DNA from: Helianthus annuus
Taxonomy: Eukaryota > Streptophyta > Magnoliopsida > Asterales > Asteraceae
Assembly: GCF_002127325.2 (NCBI RefSeq)
Contig: NC_035433.2
Coordinates: 125,084,088-125,148,087 of the forward strand
Direction: 5' to 3'
DNA length: 64,000 nucleotides
Part shown: piece by piece, positions 53,883 to 64,000 of the stretch
How positions within the stretch are numbered: position 1 is the stretch's first letter
Layout of the letters: each line of letters opens with the position of its first letter
Translations under genes and position numbers: made by a program
Notes under the pieces: model-generated
The model's input: the letters and a program-made list of their open reading frames with translations, nothing else
Databases searched by the model: none
What the model was told of the DNA's origin: nothing

Positions 53883-56643
53883 TGTCACACCCCAACCGAT
53901 GGCGGAATCATCGGGGCGTGGCACTAAGCGAAACAGATTGTCCAGAAGTTTCCACAACAACTATTATTACAAATTCAGTTAAATGATACGTCCCATACCG
54001 TATCCCAAATAAATAAACAAGTTATCATAGAAAGCAACTAGGCAAATAAATTCCGTTCCGACAACTCAGATTCAAATATTATTACAACAATTGTTTATCT
54101 GCTTCTAGACCCCTATTCTGTTGACTTTCTGGCTGTAATGCCAGAGGAAAAGATCTACAGACAACTATGCCTTAGACGCTTGTTCTTGGCAGACAACTAT
54201 TTGTTGGGGGCTTCTAGAAACTTATTCAAGCCTAGCTTTCCTAGCAGATAAGCATCCTAATTACCTGTCACAGACGTTAAAATAATGTCAATAGATAAAA
54301 TGTAAAGGTGAGCACACAAGTTTGATAATAGCATATAGAGTTCGAATAGTTTACGCATAACCAGGCACGTACACAGAGGAAAACGATGCATGTTAATTAT
54401 CGACATGGGACCATCGATACCAACGACTGCGGGTTGACCGTCCGAGACGGTTCGCAATACATGATTACCACCGTAATCCATGCAAGTAATTGTCCTTAAC
54501 AACCCCCGTGTGAACGGGTGCTGAGTCCAAACTATAGTACTATTTGCTAAGGCAGGTAGATAACACTCCACGTGTAAACATAATAAACAGCATTCATTTA
54601 GTCAAGTAGCACACGCAAATGGTCAGCGTTCAAATAGTTTGTGTTTGATTGTGATTGGATAGGTAACGTATGAAACACCCAAAAGTGCTAAAAGCAAAAA
54701 GGGATCGAGTATGCTCACAGTGATTGATTGTGGATTGAAGGGAGCGCTGAGAGTAAGATTAGCCTGAATAGTTCGATAGCACAACAATAAGTAACGCAGA
54801 AAGGTAAACAATGTGTGAATGGATCGAATGGGCTGGTCGATCGAACGGCAGGTTCGATCGAACGGGCTGTTCGGTCGGCTGGTAGGTCCGGTTGGACAGT
54901 CCTGTTCGATCGGCCGGTAGGCTCGATCGGCTGGGCCATTCGAGTGGATTGTTTCTTCCTCTGGTGTGTTTGTGTTAGAGGATTTGAACTTTTGAAGTTT
55001 TCGTTGTAGTATATGAGAACACTGAAGTGTTCTTACCTTTCAAGTCGGTTAATCGAACGGTTCGTTCGATCGGCTAGCTCACTCGATCGGCTAGCTCACT
55101 CGATCGGCTAGGACTTCAGGGTTAGTCCTCAACTGAATGTCACTCGATCGAACAGTATATTCGATCGGCTGGCATTCCCTACTACAAACGAGTTGTGAAA
55201 ACGATTAAGTGTTGAAGAGTAGTATCTCATAATCCGAAGAGTAATGTTTACCAAACACGGTTCGATCGAACATCTCTTCCTCAATACTATGCTTCATGAA
55301 CTTTAAAAGTGTGGGACCATGTGCTAGCCGATCGGCTGGCATGTCCGATCGGCTGGGCTGTTCGAACAGCCTAGCCGTTCGGCCAGCATTTCTGACCTGG
55401 TTGGCCTTTCGTCTAACACTTGGCTGTTTGTTTATTTGTCATTCTTTCAGGGTATCTTGACAACGTGTTGAACTATGATAACCTCCGTTCCTACTTGTTT
55501 CCTTGGCTCGAACAGGAATCACACAAGTCCGGCCGGTGAACGGTTCGGAATGTCGGTTTAGAGTTTAACCCGAAATCGGTGAACCTTGTTCATAGAATCC
55601 GAATCTTGAACCTTTTAACTGTTTGAATGATTAGTTAGCCGGTTCAAGCTCCGTTTCTATTGATTTGAAGGCATTGAGTGTAAAAGAGTTGAAAGAAAGT
55701 TGGAATTCCTTCTTTCAATCCTTCACAACTTGTGGATGTCTAGATCTTTGATAGATCTTAACTTGTTTATGTGGAAATCGGTTAGATCTAAGCTAATCAT
55801 AGTCGAATGAGGCCAAAACATGATGTTCTTCAAGAACACCATGATGACATCACCCAAGAACACTTAGATCTTGGTGATTTCACGGTTAGAATCCAAGTTT
55901 TGAAAGATAGAAAGGTGTAGAATCAAGTAATGATAAAAAACGTACAAGAATTAGAGTGAAAACTTACCAGGATTGAGAGAAATCTGAGAAAAGGTGAAGA
56001 AGATAGCTGGTTCGGTCAGAGCTTTCCAAAAATGGAAAGTATGACAATGACAGCCCTATTTATAGGCTCCAAAAGAGGAAAGTGGCAGCCGATCGGCCAG
56101 GAGCTCCGATCGAGTGGGCTGCTCGATCGGCTGGCAAGATGCTAGCCGATCGGCTGGCCTGTTCGATCAGGTTGCCTCCTGTTCGATCCGCGACACACTT
56201 TGGGTATTTTGCGATGATTTTCGACATTTCGATTTCGATGGACGATGATACGAATACGATAGAGTTCCTAGTCAAATTACTTTTAATCCCAACTACTATA
56301 TCTAACATACAATCTTCTATAAGTCACGTTTCGATGTCGGTTTCGGTTGAGTTCGATTGCTTTTCGAGTTTCGATTCGATTTTTCGATTGATTTGCTTGA
56401 ATACCACACCAACATAAAGTAAACACGCACAAGTAACACATAAGGCACACACACACGTATAACAGTACCACAATTCGCATGATTCGAGTCTCGAGTTCGA
56501 TGATTGTTAGATCGGTTTGATTACTGATTAGTTAACTTTATCGCATTGTTACTTCCTATCATTCACAGCCGTAGATCGGTTCGCGTTAAAACACATTCGA
56601 TTACTTCGATTCTTGCTGATTACAACACTTACTCCACATAATA
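53883..56643 (-). repeat. Element C 5' LTR, interrupted by element D
   Basis: This matches 45187-47910 through CTTACTCCACATAATA, then stops at 56643 where the element D LTR begins. The remaining roughly 95 bp of this LTR should reappear beyond element D. Confidence 0.88.
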
Positions 56644-56918
56644 TGTCACACCCCCAAAATCCACCCGCGGAATGCCACCGCTTGGAGGCGTGACTGACCA
56701 GGATCAAGCCATCAATCATATCAAACATAGTATTTAATAGTAAAAGTAATCAATGTAAATCATCATGACATGATTGATGTTCCAAAACCAAACATCGTTT
56801 AAGTAGCGGAAGCATAGTAATGTATCTCAAAATAATTATAAGTTCACATAAAGTTCATGATCCACATCCCACAACGACCTGCTCCTCCCTGTGCAAGCTC
56901 CATAATGTACCTAAGGTC

Positions 56919-57471
56919 CTGCAAGGCATGCAGCAAATAATCAACAAACTAGTCGAGCGAGTTCACAGAAAGTAAGTTCATAATGCATAAGTATAGCTAG
57001 TGGGGGCTTCCCATACTAGTGTGTAATAAAGGTGGGGGCTTCCCATGTTCATCCTGATTAATGAGGGCTTCTCATTAACGGTACTTACTAGACTAACTTC
57101 CGACCATGTATTCTTCTTTACAGATAACAGGAAAACGTACAGGGTCACGTAGGCTTTACGTGACGTGCCCTTCCCCGAGGACAGTGGTACGCGTGGGGGC
57201 TACGTAGGCTTTACGCAGCGTGGCCTTCCGACCTGGAAGCCAGTAGATGGTATTGGGTTACGTAGGCTTTACGTAACGTGTCCTTCCCGACCCGGGAGAC
57301 ATATGGCAAATATATTGGGTTACGTAGGCTTTACGTAACGTGTCCTGACTAACCTGAGGACGATGGTCTATAGTCTGGTATATGCGTAAGTACGAGTAAT
57401 CATTCCATGTTCGTCATATCCAACCCAAATTCCCAACCCGGGAATCCCATGCCTTGGCTGTGTGAACTCAC
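56919..57471 (-). other. Candidate intron within element D LTR transcript
   Basis: On the minus strand AAACCAAG|GTGAGTTCACA at 57471 and TGCATGCCTTGCAG|GACC ending at 56919 match the donor and acceptor of the element A LTR (GAG|GTGAGTTCAC, ATGCTTTGCAG|GACC). The interval is 553 bp, and its interior differs from A. Confidence 0.5.
57145..57360. repeat. Four-unit tandem repeat in element D LTR
   Basis: Units share TTACGTAGGCTTTACGTAAC and then a GTGTCCTTCC-like segment, with period about 40-70 bp. TACGTAGGCTTTACGTA can form a small hairpin. GTGGGGGCTTCCCAT units precede at 56999-57080. As in element A the repeats fall inside the predicted LTR intron. Confidence 0.8.
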
Positions 57472-59010
57472 CTTGGTTTGCTCGGCAGATACACAGAAAG
57501 TACAAGTAGCAAGTAAATGGTCACTCACGTCCTATCATGGTTATTATACGAGTCAGGTTCGTATATAGCACGTATATAGTAATCATGTATAGTCATGGCA
57601 AACATGTACGCACGTAAGCAGATAAGACATAGCATGTGAGGATCCAATTGTCTAAGTCCAACAATACCCGGCCCAAAAGCATAACAGCCTAGATTCTCAT
57701 TCGGCCCAAATAGTAAACGTATATCGGTCCATTAGCAAACAGTCCACAATTCAAATCGTTGGGCCCAAATGATTGGACCCGTGACAGGGAAGGCCCAACA
57801 GTGTGCGTGTAAACGATGGTCTCAAGTCGCAACGGAGATCTCGAGTCGCAACCGGAGATTACGAGTCGCAACAGTTGGTTGCGAGTCGCAATGGTGATCT
57901 CGGTTCATCATGGTCTGGTTACGAGTCGCAACGGGACTCGCAACCGTGGTCTCGGCTGGTGCTGTTGTGGTTTCGAGTCGTGACCACGAGATTTCGACTC
58001 GCAATCTGAGTCGCAACCGTGTGACGTGTGTGTGTAACCGGTTTCCATAAATCCTGCATTGACTTATCCGTGATTTCAGCTAACAGTTTGGTCAGTTTCG
58101 GTAACAGATCAATTAACATAATTTTCAACAAATCATTTAGCATGATATCGATCAAACAGAACAATTGCAACACAAATTCATAAGAACCCTAATTATATCA
58201 TGCATAAACACATCTAACAATTCATCGACAAACCAACATTCAAGTTAACCCGATGCATACTATAGCCGATTACTTGATCATTCGGTAATACCACAAGATC
58301 ATTGATTCTTATGTAGATCATGCATTCATATATATCCGATTTATGTCCAAGTCAATCACATAATCATAATATATCATAAAAGCCGATTTCTTTATATCTA
58401 AACATTCGATTCTAAGTTAACCACAACTACAAACTGATTATATAACAATCAATTCGAGGACCAACATAACCACAATATCTAACCGGCCCTAGTTCATCAT
58501 CATGCAAATTCTAATCGGTTCGATCTAAGCATGTAATCAAAACATCACTTAACACACAAGCATAAAACATCATACTAACCGATTACAAGAAAGAGAGTGT
58601 GATCCGATCGAGATGATGGTCCTGCCGTCGAGTTCTAAGCAAGCCGAGAGAGAAAGAAGCAACTAGGGTTTTCTTGTGTGTGTTTATGTTTTGCAAAAGT
58701 AGTAAAACAATCCCCTAGTTCCGGTTTTGTGTGTTGCGAGTGGGGAGTGGGCCGAGCCCAACTCGGGTATCAAGTGGAGTCCGATTTCAAGGTGGCCCAA
58801 ACGAGCTTGTATGACCGGTTTGCTTTGTGCAATCGGTTTTAGTGTGTGGTTTGGGTTCGGCTCAATTAACATACAAATATATCACACAATACACATAACG
58901 ACATCTCATAAATCACGTAATATTCATTAGCTCAAAATGTCACATAAACACGTAACGTTACATCAAGCAAGCCTAAAGTTCGAGTTGTCACATTATCCCC
59001 AACTAATTGG

Positions 59011-59130
59011 AAATTTCGTCCCGAAATTTGGTATGCACTCACTGAGGAAGCTAGGTAAACTGTATTGTTCACTGATTTTCCTGGGGTGTCACATCCTCCC
59101 CCCGTTGATCTGGAATTTCGTCCCGAAATT
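59011..59130 (-). other. Duplicated 3'-end module of element D
   Basis: Two copies of hairpin plus purine tract plus LTR-like start occur. The coding-side copy is AATTTCGGGACGAAATT (59114-59130), AACGGGGGGAGGA, then TGTGACACCCC (about 59083-59093). The functional copy has the hairpin at 59011-59029, then GTTGGGGATAA before the LTR. The purine tract of the functional copy is shorter. Confidence 0.7.
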
Positions 59131-62100
59131 CTGAAGTAGTAGCTTCAGCCTCAGTAGTGGTAGCATTGGTTTCGAATAACTGGGGGTACTTTTCTGTCAT
59201 CCTGTCTTCGCGTTCCCAGGTGTACTCTGGGCCACGTTTGGAGTTCCAACGAACTCGAACAAGAGGGATTCTCTTGTGTTTGAGGACCTTCACATCCCGG
59301 TCCGTGATTTCAACTGGTTCCTCGACGAACTGCAACCGCTCGTCGATAGTGAGTTCCTTAAAAGGAATGATGAGATTTTCATCTGATAGGCACTTCTTTA
59401 GGTTCGATACATGAAAGACATTGTGAACTGCCCCGAGTTCAGCTGGTAGGTTCAACTTGTAGGCTACCTTGCCAATCTTTTCGATAATTTCAAATGGTCC
59501 GACGTATCGCGGATTCAGTTTACCACGTTTGCCAAAACGAACCACACCCTTCCAGGGTGAAACTTTCAATAAAACCCGGTCCCCGACCTCAAATTCCAAT
59601 GGCTTTCTACGCTTGTCCGCGTAAGCTTTCTGACGGTCGCGTGCTGCCGCCATGCGTTGTCGTATCTGTGCAATCTTTTCTGTGGCGTCCACTACAATCT
59701 CTGGACCCGTAATTTGACTATCCCCCACCTCTGCCCAGCAGAGGGGTGACCGACATTTACGCCCGTACAATGCCTCGAATGGAGCGGCTTGAATGCTGGT
59801 GTGATAACTATTATTGTAAGAAAACTCCACCAAAGGGAGGTGCTTTTCCCAGCCGTTGCCGAAATCGATGACGCATGCCCGAAGCATGTCTTCTAGAGTT
59901 TGGATCGTACGCTCAGACTGCCCATCCGTCTGAGGGTGGTATGCTGTGCTCATGTCTAACCGTGAGCCGAAAGATTTGTGCATTGCTTGCCAAAGCTCTG
60001 ACGTGAATCGTGCATCGCGATCCGAAATGATAGATGTGGGCACCCCGTGCCTCGAAACAACTTCTTTGAGATAGACGTCTGCGAGAGTGGAAAACTTGTC
60101 CGTTTCCTTTATAGGTAGGAAGTGTGCAGACTTGGTGAGTCGGTCCACGATCACCCATATGGTATCGTTCCCACGCTGGGATCTAGGTAGGCCTGTAACA
60201 AAATCCATGGAAATTTCTTCCCATTTCCACTGTGGTATCTTAGGCTGCTGAAGTAGGCCAGCTGGTTTCTGATATTCGACCTTGACTCTCGCACAGGTCA
60301 AACATTTTCCAACGTACGTAGCGATGTGGGCCTTCATGCTAGGCCACCAATAAATAGTGCTGATATCGTGGTACATTTTATCTGACCCTGGATGTACCGA
60401 GTAGCGAGACTTGTGAGCTTCATCCATTACAAGTTCGTGTAAACCGCCATAGAGAGGGACCCAAATCCGGCCCGTTACATAGTAGGCACCGTCAGCCTTC
60501 TGTTCCATCTGTTGTCGTGAGCCGCGTAAGGCTTCAGCCTTGACGTTTTCGGGCTTCAGTGCTTCTGTCTGAGCAGCTCGTATCTGAGCAGGAAGGCTAG
60601 ACTGAATCGTAAGCTGTAGCGCTCGCACGCGCTTCGGTAATGTGTCCTTTCGACTGAGGGCATCGGCCACCACATTGGCTTTGCCTGGATGATACTTGAT
60701 AGCGCATTCGTAGTCGTTAAGTAACTCGACCCATCTTCGTTGACGCATGTTCAAATCCTTCTGCTTAAGGATATGCTCGAGACTCCTGTGATCGGTGTAA
60801 ATCGTGCACCTGGTACCGTACAGGTAGTGTCGCCATATCTTAAGCGCGAAAACAACAGCTCCCAGCTCTAAATCGTGCGTCGTGTAGTTCCGTTCGTGAA
60901 CCTTGAGTTGACGAGAGGCGTAAGCGATAACCTTGTCGCGCTGCATTAACACACATCCAAGTCCCCGAATGGATGCATCACAATAAACCACGAAGTCATC
61001 TGTGCCCTCTGGCAAAGAGAGAATAGGTGCGCTGCAAAGTCTATCCTTTAGGTGCTGAAAAGCAGTCTCCTGGGGCTCTCCCCAGCGATAGGTAACACCC
61101 TTCTGTGTCAGTAACGTAAGTGGCTGAGCAATCTTCGAAAAGTCTCTAATAAACCGTCTGTAGTAACCTGCCAGACCCAAGAATTGGCGTATTTCTGTCG
61201 GTGTACGCGGCGCAGGCCAGTTTCTGATCGAATCTACCTTGGATGGATCGACATGGATCCCATCCTTGTTCACTACGTGGCCTAAGAAGTGGACTTCACG
61301 AAGCCAGAAGTCGCATTTAGAAAGCTTGGCGTACAGCTGTTCCTTCCGAAGGAGTTCCAAAATAAGGCGAAGATGCTGCTCGTGTTCCTCCTGACTCTTG
61401 GAGTAAATCAGAATGTCGTCAATGAATACTATGACGAACTTGTCAAGATAGGGTTTGCAGACCCTGTTCATAAGATCCATAAATACAGCAGGCGCGTTCG
61501 TTAATCCAAACGGCATGACGAGAAACTCGTAGTGACCGTAACGAGTTCTGAAGGCTGTCTTGGAGACGTCCTCATCCCGGACTCTCAGCTGATGATACCC
61601 GGATCTTAAGTCTATCTTCGAATAGTAACACGACCCTTGCAACTGGTCGAATAAGTCGTCTATACGCGGGAGAGGATAACGGTTCTTCACCGTCACCTTG
61701 TTGAGTTCACGGTAGTCGATACACATCCTGAACGTACCGTCCTTCTTTTTCACGAATAATACTGGAGCTCCCCAAGGCGAAGAGCTTGGACGAATGAAAC
61801 CCTTTTCCAAGAGTTCTTGCAGTTGCTTAGACAGTTCCTCCAATTCTGATGGAGCTAGACGATATGGTGCGCGAGCTATGGGTGCTACTCCTGGAGCGAG
61901 CTCGATCTGAAATTCGACCTGACGATGAGGCGGTAAGCCGGGTAAGTCTTCAGGAAACACCTGAGGGTAATCGCGTACAATTGGAATATCCTCCAATTTC
62001 TTTTCCTTCGCTGATGCGTCTGTAACGAGTGCCAGAATGGCAGTGTGCCCCTTTTGTAAACATTTCTGAGCCTTCAAGAAAGAGATGATGCCAACCACAG

Positions 62101-63799
62101 CACCACTCTTGTCGCCTTGAACTTCGAGAGGTTCTTGACCAGAACGAGGAATGCGAATTACCTTCTCACTGCACAAGATTTCTGCCTGGTGTTGGGATAA
62201 CCAATCCATCCCAATCACGACGTCGAAACTACCCAAAACTATGGGAATGAGGTCTATAGAGAAGGCTTGGCCAGCTAGGATAAGATTACAACCCTGAACT
62301 ACGTGCGTGGCTTCTAGACTTTTACCGTTAGCTAACTCTACTACATGTTTGGTGGGTAAAAGTGTTGGTGCACGTTTTAGCAGTTGACACATTTTCACAG
62401 ACATATAGCTTGTATCCGCACCCGAATCAAATAAAACAGTAACGTAAATATTGTCGAGGAGAAACTTACCCATAACAACGTTGGGATCGTTCACTGCGTC
62501 GCCTCGACCTAGTACGAATGCACGACCACGAGCTTCATTGCCGTTGTTGTTGTTTCCCCCGTTGTTATGCCCATTGCCCTGGTTGTTGTTGTTGTTGTTG
62601 CGGTTCTGGTTCAACTGAGGGCAATCGCGTTTGAAATGACCTTCAGCCCCACACTGGAAACATCCCCAGTTTCCACGCTGTGGCTGCTGCTGCTGCTGCT
62701 GGTTCTGTGGAGCTGGTTGCTGAGGCTGCTGATTCTGATTCGCAGGACGAGGGCTCCTGCAGTCTTTGGCCTCGTGACCCATTTTGAAACACCTTTGGCA
62801 TCGACCCTTGTTACATGGGCCGTGGTGATGCCTGTTGCAGTTGTGGCACCTAGGTTGACTACCCTGATATCTCCTCTGTCTGTGACTACCAGAGGATTGC
62901 TGACTGGGACTCTGGTAGTGATCGATCTTCTGTTGCTGAGCTTGTGGCTGAACAGTCGCTGAACCTTTACTAGAATCTCCTTCCCATTTTCTTTTACTGT
63001 CACCAGATGTAGCAGGAGTAACTGAGGTGGTGACGTTAGCAGTAGCATTAACACGCTTGGGCAGTTTATTCTGATCCACTGCCTGATCAGTGATGCGATG
63101 AGCAAGACGCTGGATTTCCTGGATGTTTTCGAGGTTAGCCGACGTCACGTGGCTCTGAATTTCTGGCGCCAATCCCTTGAGATACAACTCAATGCGCTTG
63201 TATGGAGGGTCCACCATAGTAGGACACAGAACGGCCAGCTCATTCGACCGTTTGGTATACGCTTCGATTTCCGATCCAACCATTTTCAAGTTATACAGCT
63301 CGTCTTCCAGCTTGTGAATATCTTCACGCGTGCAATACTCACGCTTGATGAGTTCCTTAAAATCGTTCCATGGGGTGGCGTTAGCAGCTGCCAACCCAAG
63401 AATCTGCACCTGCGCGTTCCACCAGGTTAGCGCGATTCCTTCCAAAGTACCGGTAGCAAACTTGACCTTGCGAGCCTCAGGGCACTCGCACATCTCGAAT
63501 ACTGATTCTAGCTTCTCGAACCAGTGGAGGAGTCCAACCGCTCCTTCTGTGCCGCTGAAAGAGTTTGGACGACAGTCCATGAAATTCTTGAACGTGCAGA
63601 CAGGCTGCTGCGCGTGTTGACCTATTGTGTACGAATAGGACGAAGTTAAATACGAGAGTTAATGTAGGATCTAAAGATCCTAGTGTGTGCCTATACTGCA
63701 GGATATACTACCTGCTTGAGCTGCTGCCACTACCGCAGCAACTTGAGCTTGAACGAGAGCCTCTAACTGGGCTTGTGTCATGTTGATTCGTCCAGACAT
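59069..63799 (-). CDS. gag-pol: Gag-Pol polyprotein of element D (two exons, intact)
   Basis: Exon 1 (63799-63712) joins exon 2 (63621-59069) to give 1546 residues without a stop. The order is Gag, two CCHC knuckles ([28 protein letters not shown]), an Asn/Gln-rich spacer, protease [10 protein letters not shown] with FIDDILIYS, RNase H with YCDAS, integrase with HHCC finger, SDRDARF and [17 protein letters not shown], and a chromodomain-like tail ([14 protein letters not shown] to KYPQLFE). The C-terminal [14 protein letters not shown] segment comes from the duplicated 3' module, as in A. The start [15 protein letters not shown] matches exon 1 of A. It encodes everything needed for its own copying and integration, and would also act on related elements. 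Confidence 0.92.
63622..63711 (-). other. Predicted gag intron of element D (90 bp, phase 1)
   Basis: On the minus strand CAAGCAG|GTAGTATATCC and GTACACAATAG|GTCAACAC bound the intron. Splicing joins G to GT in one Gly codon, exactly as in element A. Unspliced RNA would stop after 39 codons. Confidence 0.78.
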
Positions 63800-64000
63800 G
63801 ATCTTCATAGTAACAAGTAGCATACGTAAGAATGGTTCGCGAGTAGGGCGATGACAGAAAAGTGTAGGCATATAGGTGTTCTCATGTAATCAAAGCATGT
63901 GTATCTAAGCGTAATGCGAGCAAAGTTCTAAGCAGTTCTAGCAAACAGGCAATAAACATAAACCTTATTACCTAGGATGTCGAGTCTTGCACGTGGAGCG
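63800..64000 (-). other. Element D 5' leader (partial)
   Basis: On the minus strand GCAAGACTCGACATCCTAGG near 63970 resembles GCAAGGCTCGACGTTCTAGG in the leader of A (about 11348-11367). By that comparison the primer-binding site should lie roughly 100 bp beyond the window. Confidence 0.7.

Larger units (their letters stand above)
45187..56643 (-). mobile_element. Element C: decayed Ty3/gypsy element, minus strand, 5' LTR interrupted
   Basis: Read on the minus strand: 5' LTR (53883-56643, cut by element D), tRNA-Met primer-binding site, long leader, broken gag-pol, hairpin motif and purine tract, 3' LTR (45187-48001). Its LTR starts TGTAACACCCCGTG and ends GGTTGGGGTGTGACA. The rest of its 5' LTR should lie beyond the window, after element D. 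CAACT precedes the plus-strand left edge and is the expected partner of any target duplication. Confidence 0.9.
56644..58992 (-). repeat. Element D 3' LTR (2.35 kb)
   Basis: On the minus strand it starts TGTGACAACTCGAAC and ends TTTTGGGGGTGTGACA. The last 60 bp closely match the end of the element A LTR. It contains an array of GAGTCGCAAC words at 57825-58020 and a tandem repeat at 57145-57360. Confidence 0.9.
56644..64000 (-). mobile_element. Element D: Ty3/gypsy relative of A, minus strand, continues past the window
   Basis: The 3' LTR (56644-58992), purine tract and complete gag-pol are present. The primer-binding site and 5' LTR lie beyond 64000. Its LTR ends and 3' module match element A in design, and the polyproteins align over their whole length, so A and D are sister subfamilies. 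It is inserted in the 5' LTR of element C and is therefore younger than C. TAATA precedes it and would be the target duplication. Confidence 0.92.

Noticed and set aside
45187..56643. 45187-47900 and 53883-56640 as a segmental gene duplication
   Set aside because: They are the two LTRs of element C, with the expected primer-binding site, purine tract and orientation.

Overview
The window is plant nuclear DNA made almost entirely of transposable elements. I see no convincing host gene, no rRNA or tRNA gene, no CRISPR array and no prokaryotic feature. The long-LTR Ty3/gypsy chromovirus-type elements, the MULE-, hAT- and Helitron-like small elements and the PIF/Harbinger transposase together suggest a large dicot genome. 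Asteraceae is my best guess, from general resemblance only.

Layout. (1) 1-7750 is AT-rich sequence packed with small DNA elements: two palindromic MULE-type MITEs with exact 9-bp target duplications (1162-1490, 2499-2796), two Helitron-like copies (1609-2306, about 6622-7311) and a 2.1-kb non-autonomous MULE (3499-5583) that seems to carry a captured intron/exon piece. (2) 7751-23172 is a nest bounded by an inverted repeat. It holds an RTE-type LINE remnant split by a complete, very young Ty3/gypsy element (element A, 8638-18877), then a foldback unit, then a MULE-like element split by a solo LTR (20689-22380). (3) 23190-26090 is mostly unassigned, with a hAT-type element at 24915-25611. (4) 26089-27388 is a PIF/Harbinger transposase with one in-frame stop, cut off by complex B. 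(5) 27389-43649 is complex B: LTR, internal, LTR, internal, LTR, with the first LTR missing its U3. Each internal region has two extra ORFs ahead of a decayed gag-pol. (6) 43650-45186 holds a probable Copia 3' end on the minus strand. (7) 45187-56643 is element C, a decayed minus-strand Ty3/gypsy element. Its 5' LTR is split by element D (56644 to the window end), a minus-strand relative of A with an intact polyprotein.

How the parts work. A and D each encode one Gag-protease-RT-RNase H-integrase polyprotein ending in a chromodomain-like tail. Both open reading frames need removal of a short phase-1 intron near the start of gag. All primer-binding sites visible here (A, B twice, C) match the 3' end of initiator tRNA-Met; D's lies beyond the window. 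Four points deserve most attention: the conserved gag intron in A and D; a candidate GTGAGT-type intron inside the LTR transcript of all four Ty3 families, enclosing tandem or hairpin repeats in A, B and D; a duplicated 3' module in A and D whose upstream copy has become the coding tail of pol; and the two unrecognised ORFs upstream of gag in complex B. Coordinates, frames and difference counts were read by eye.
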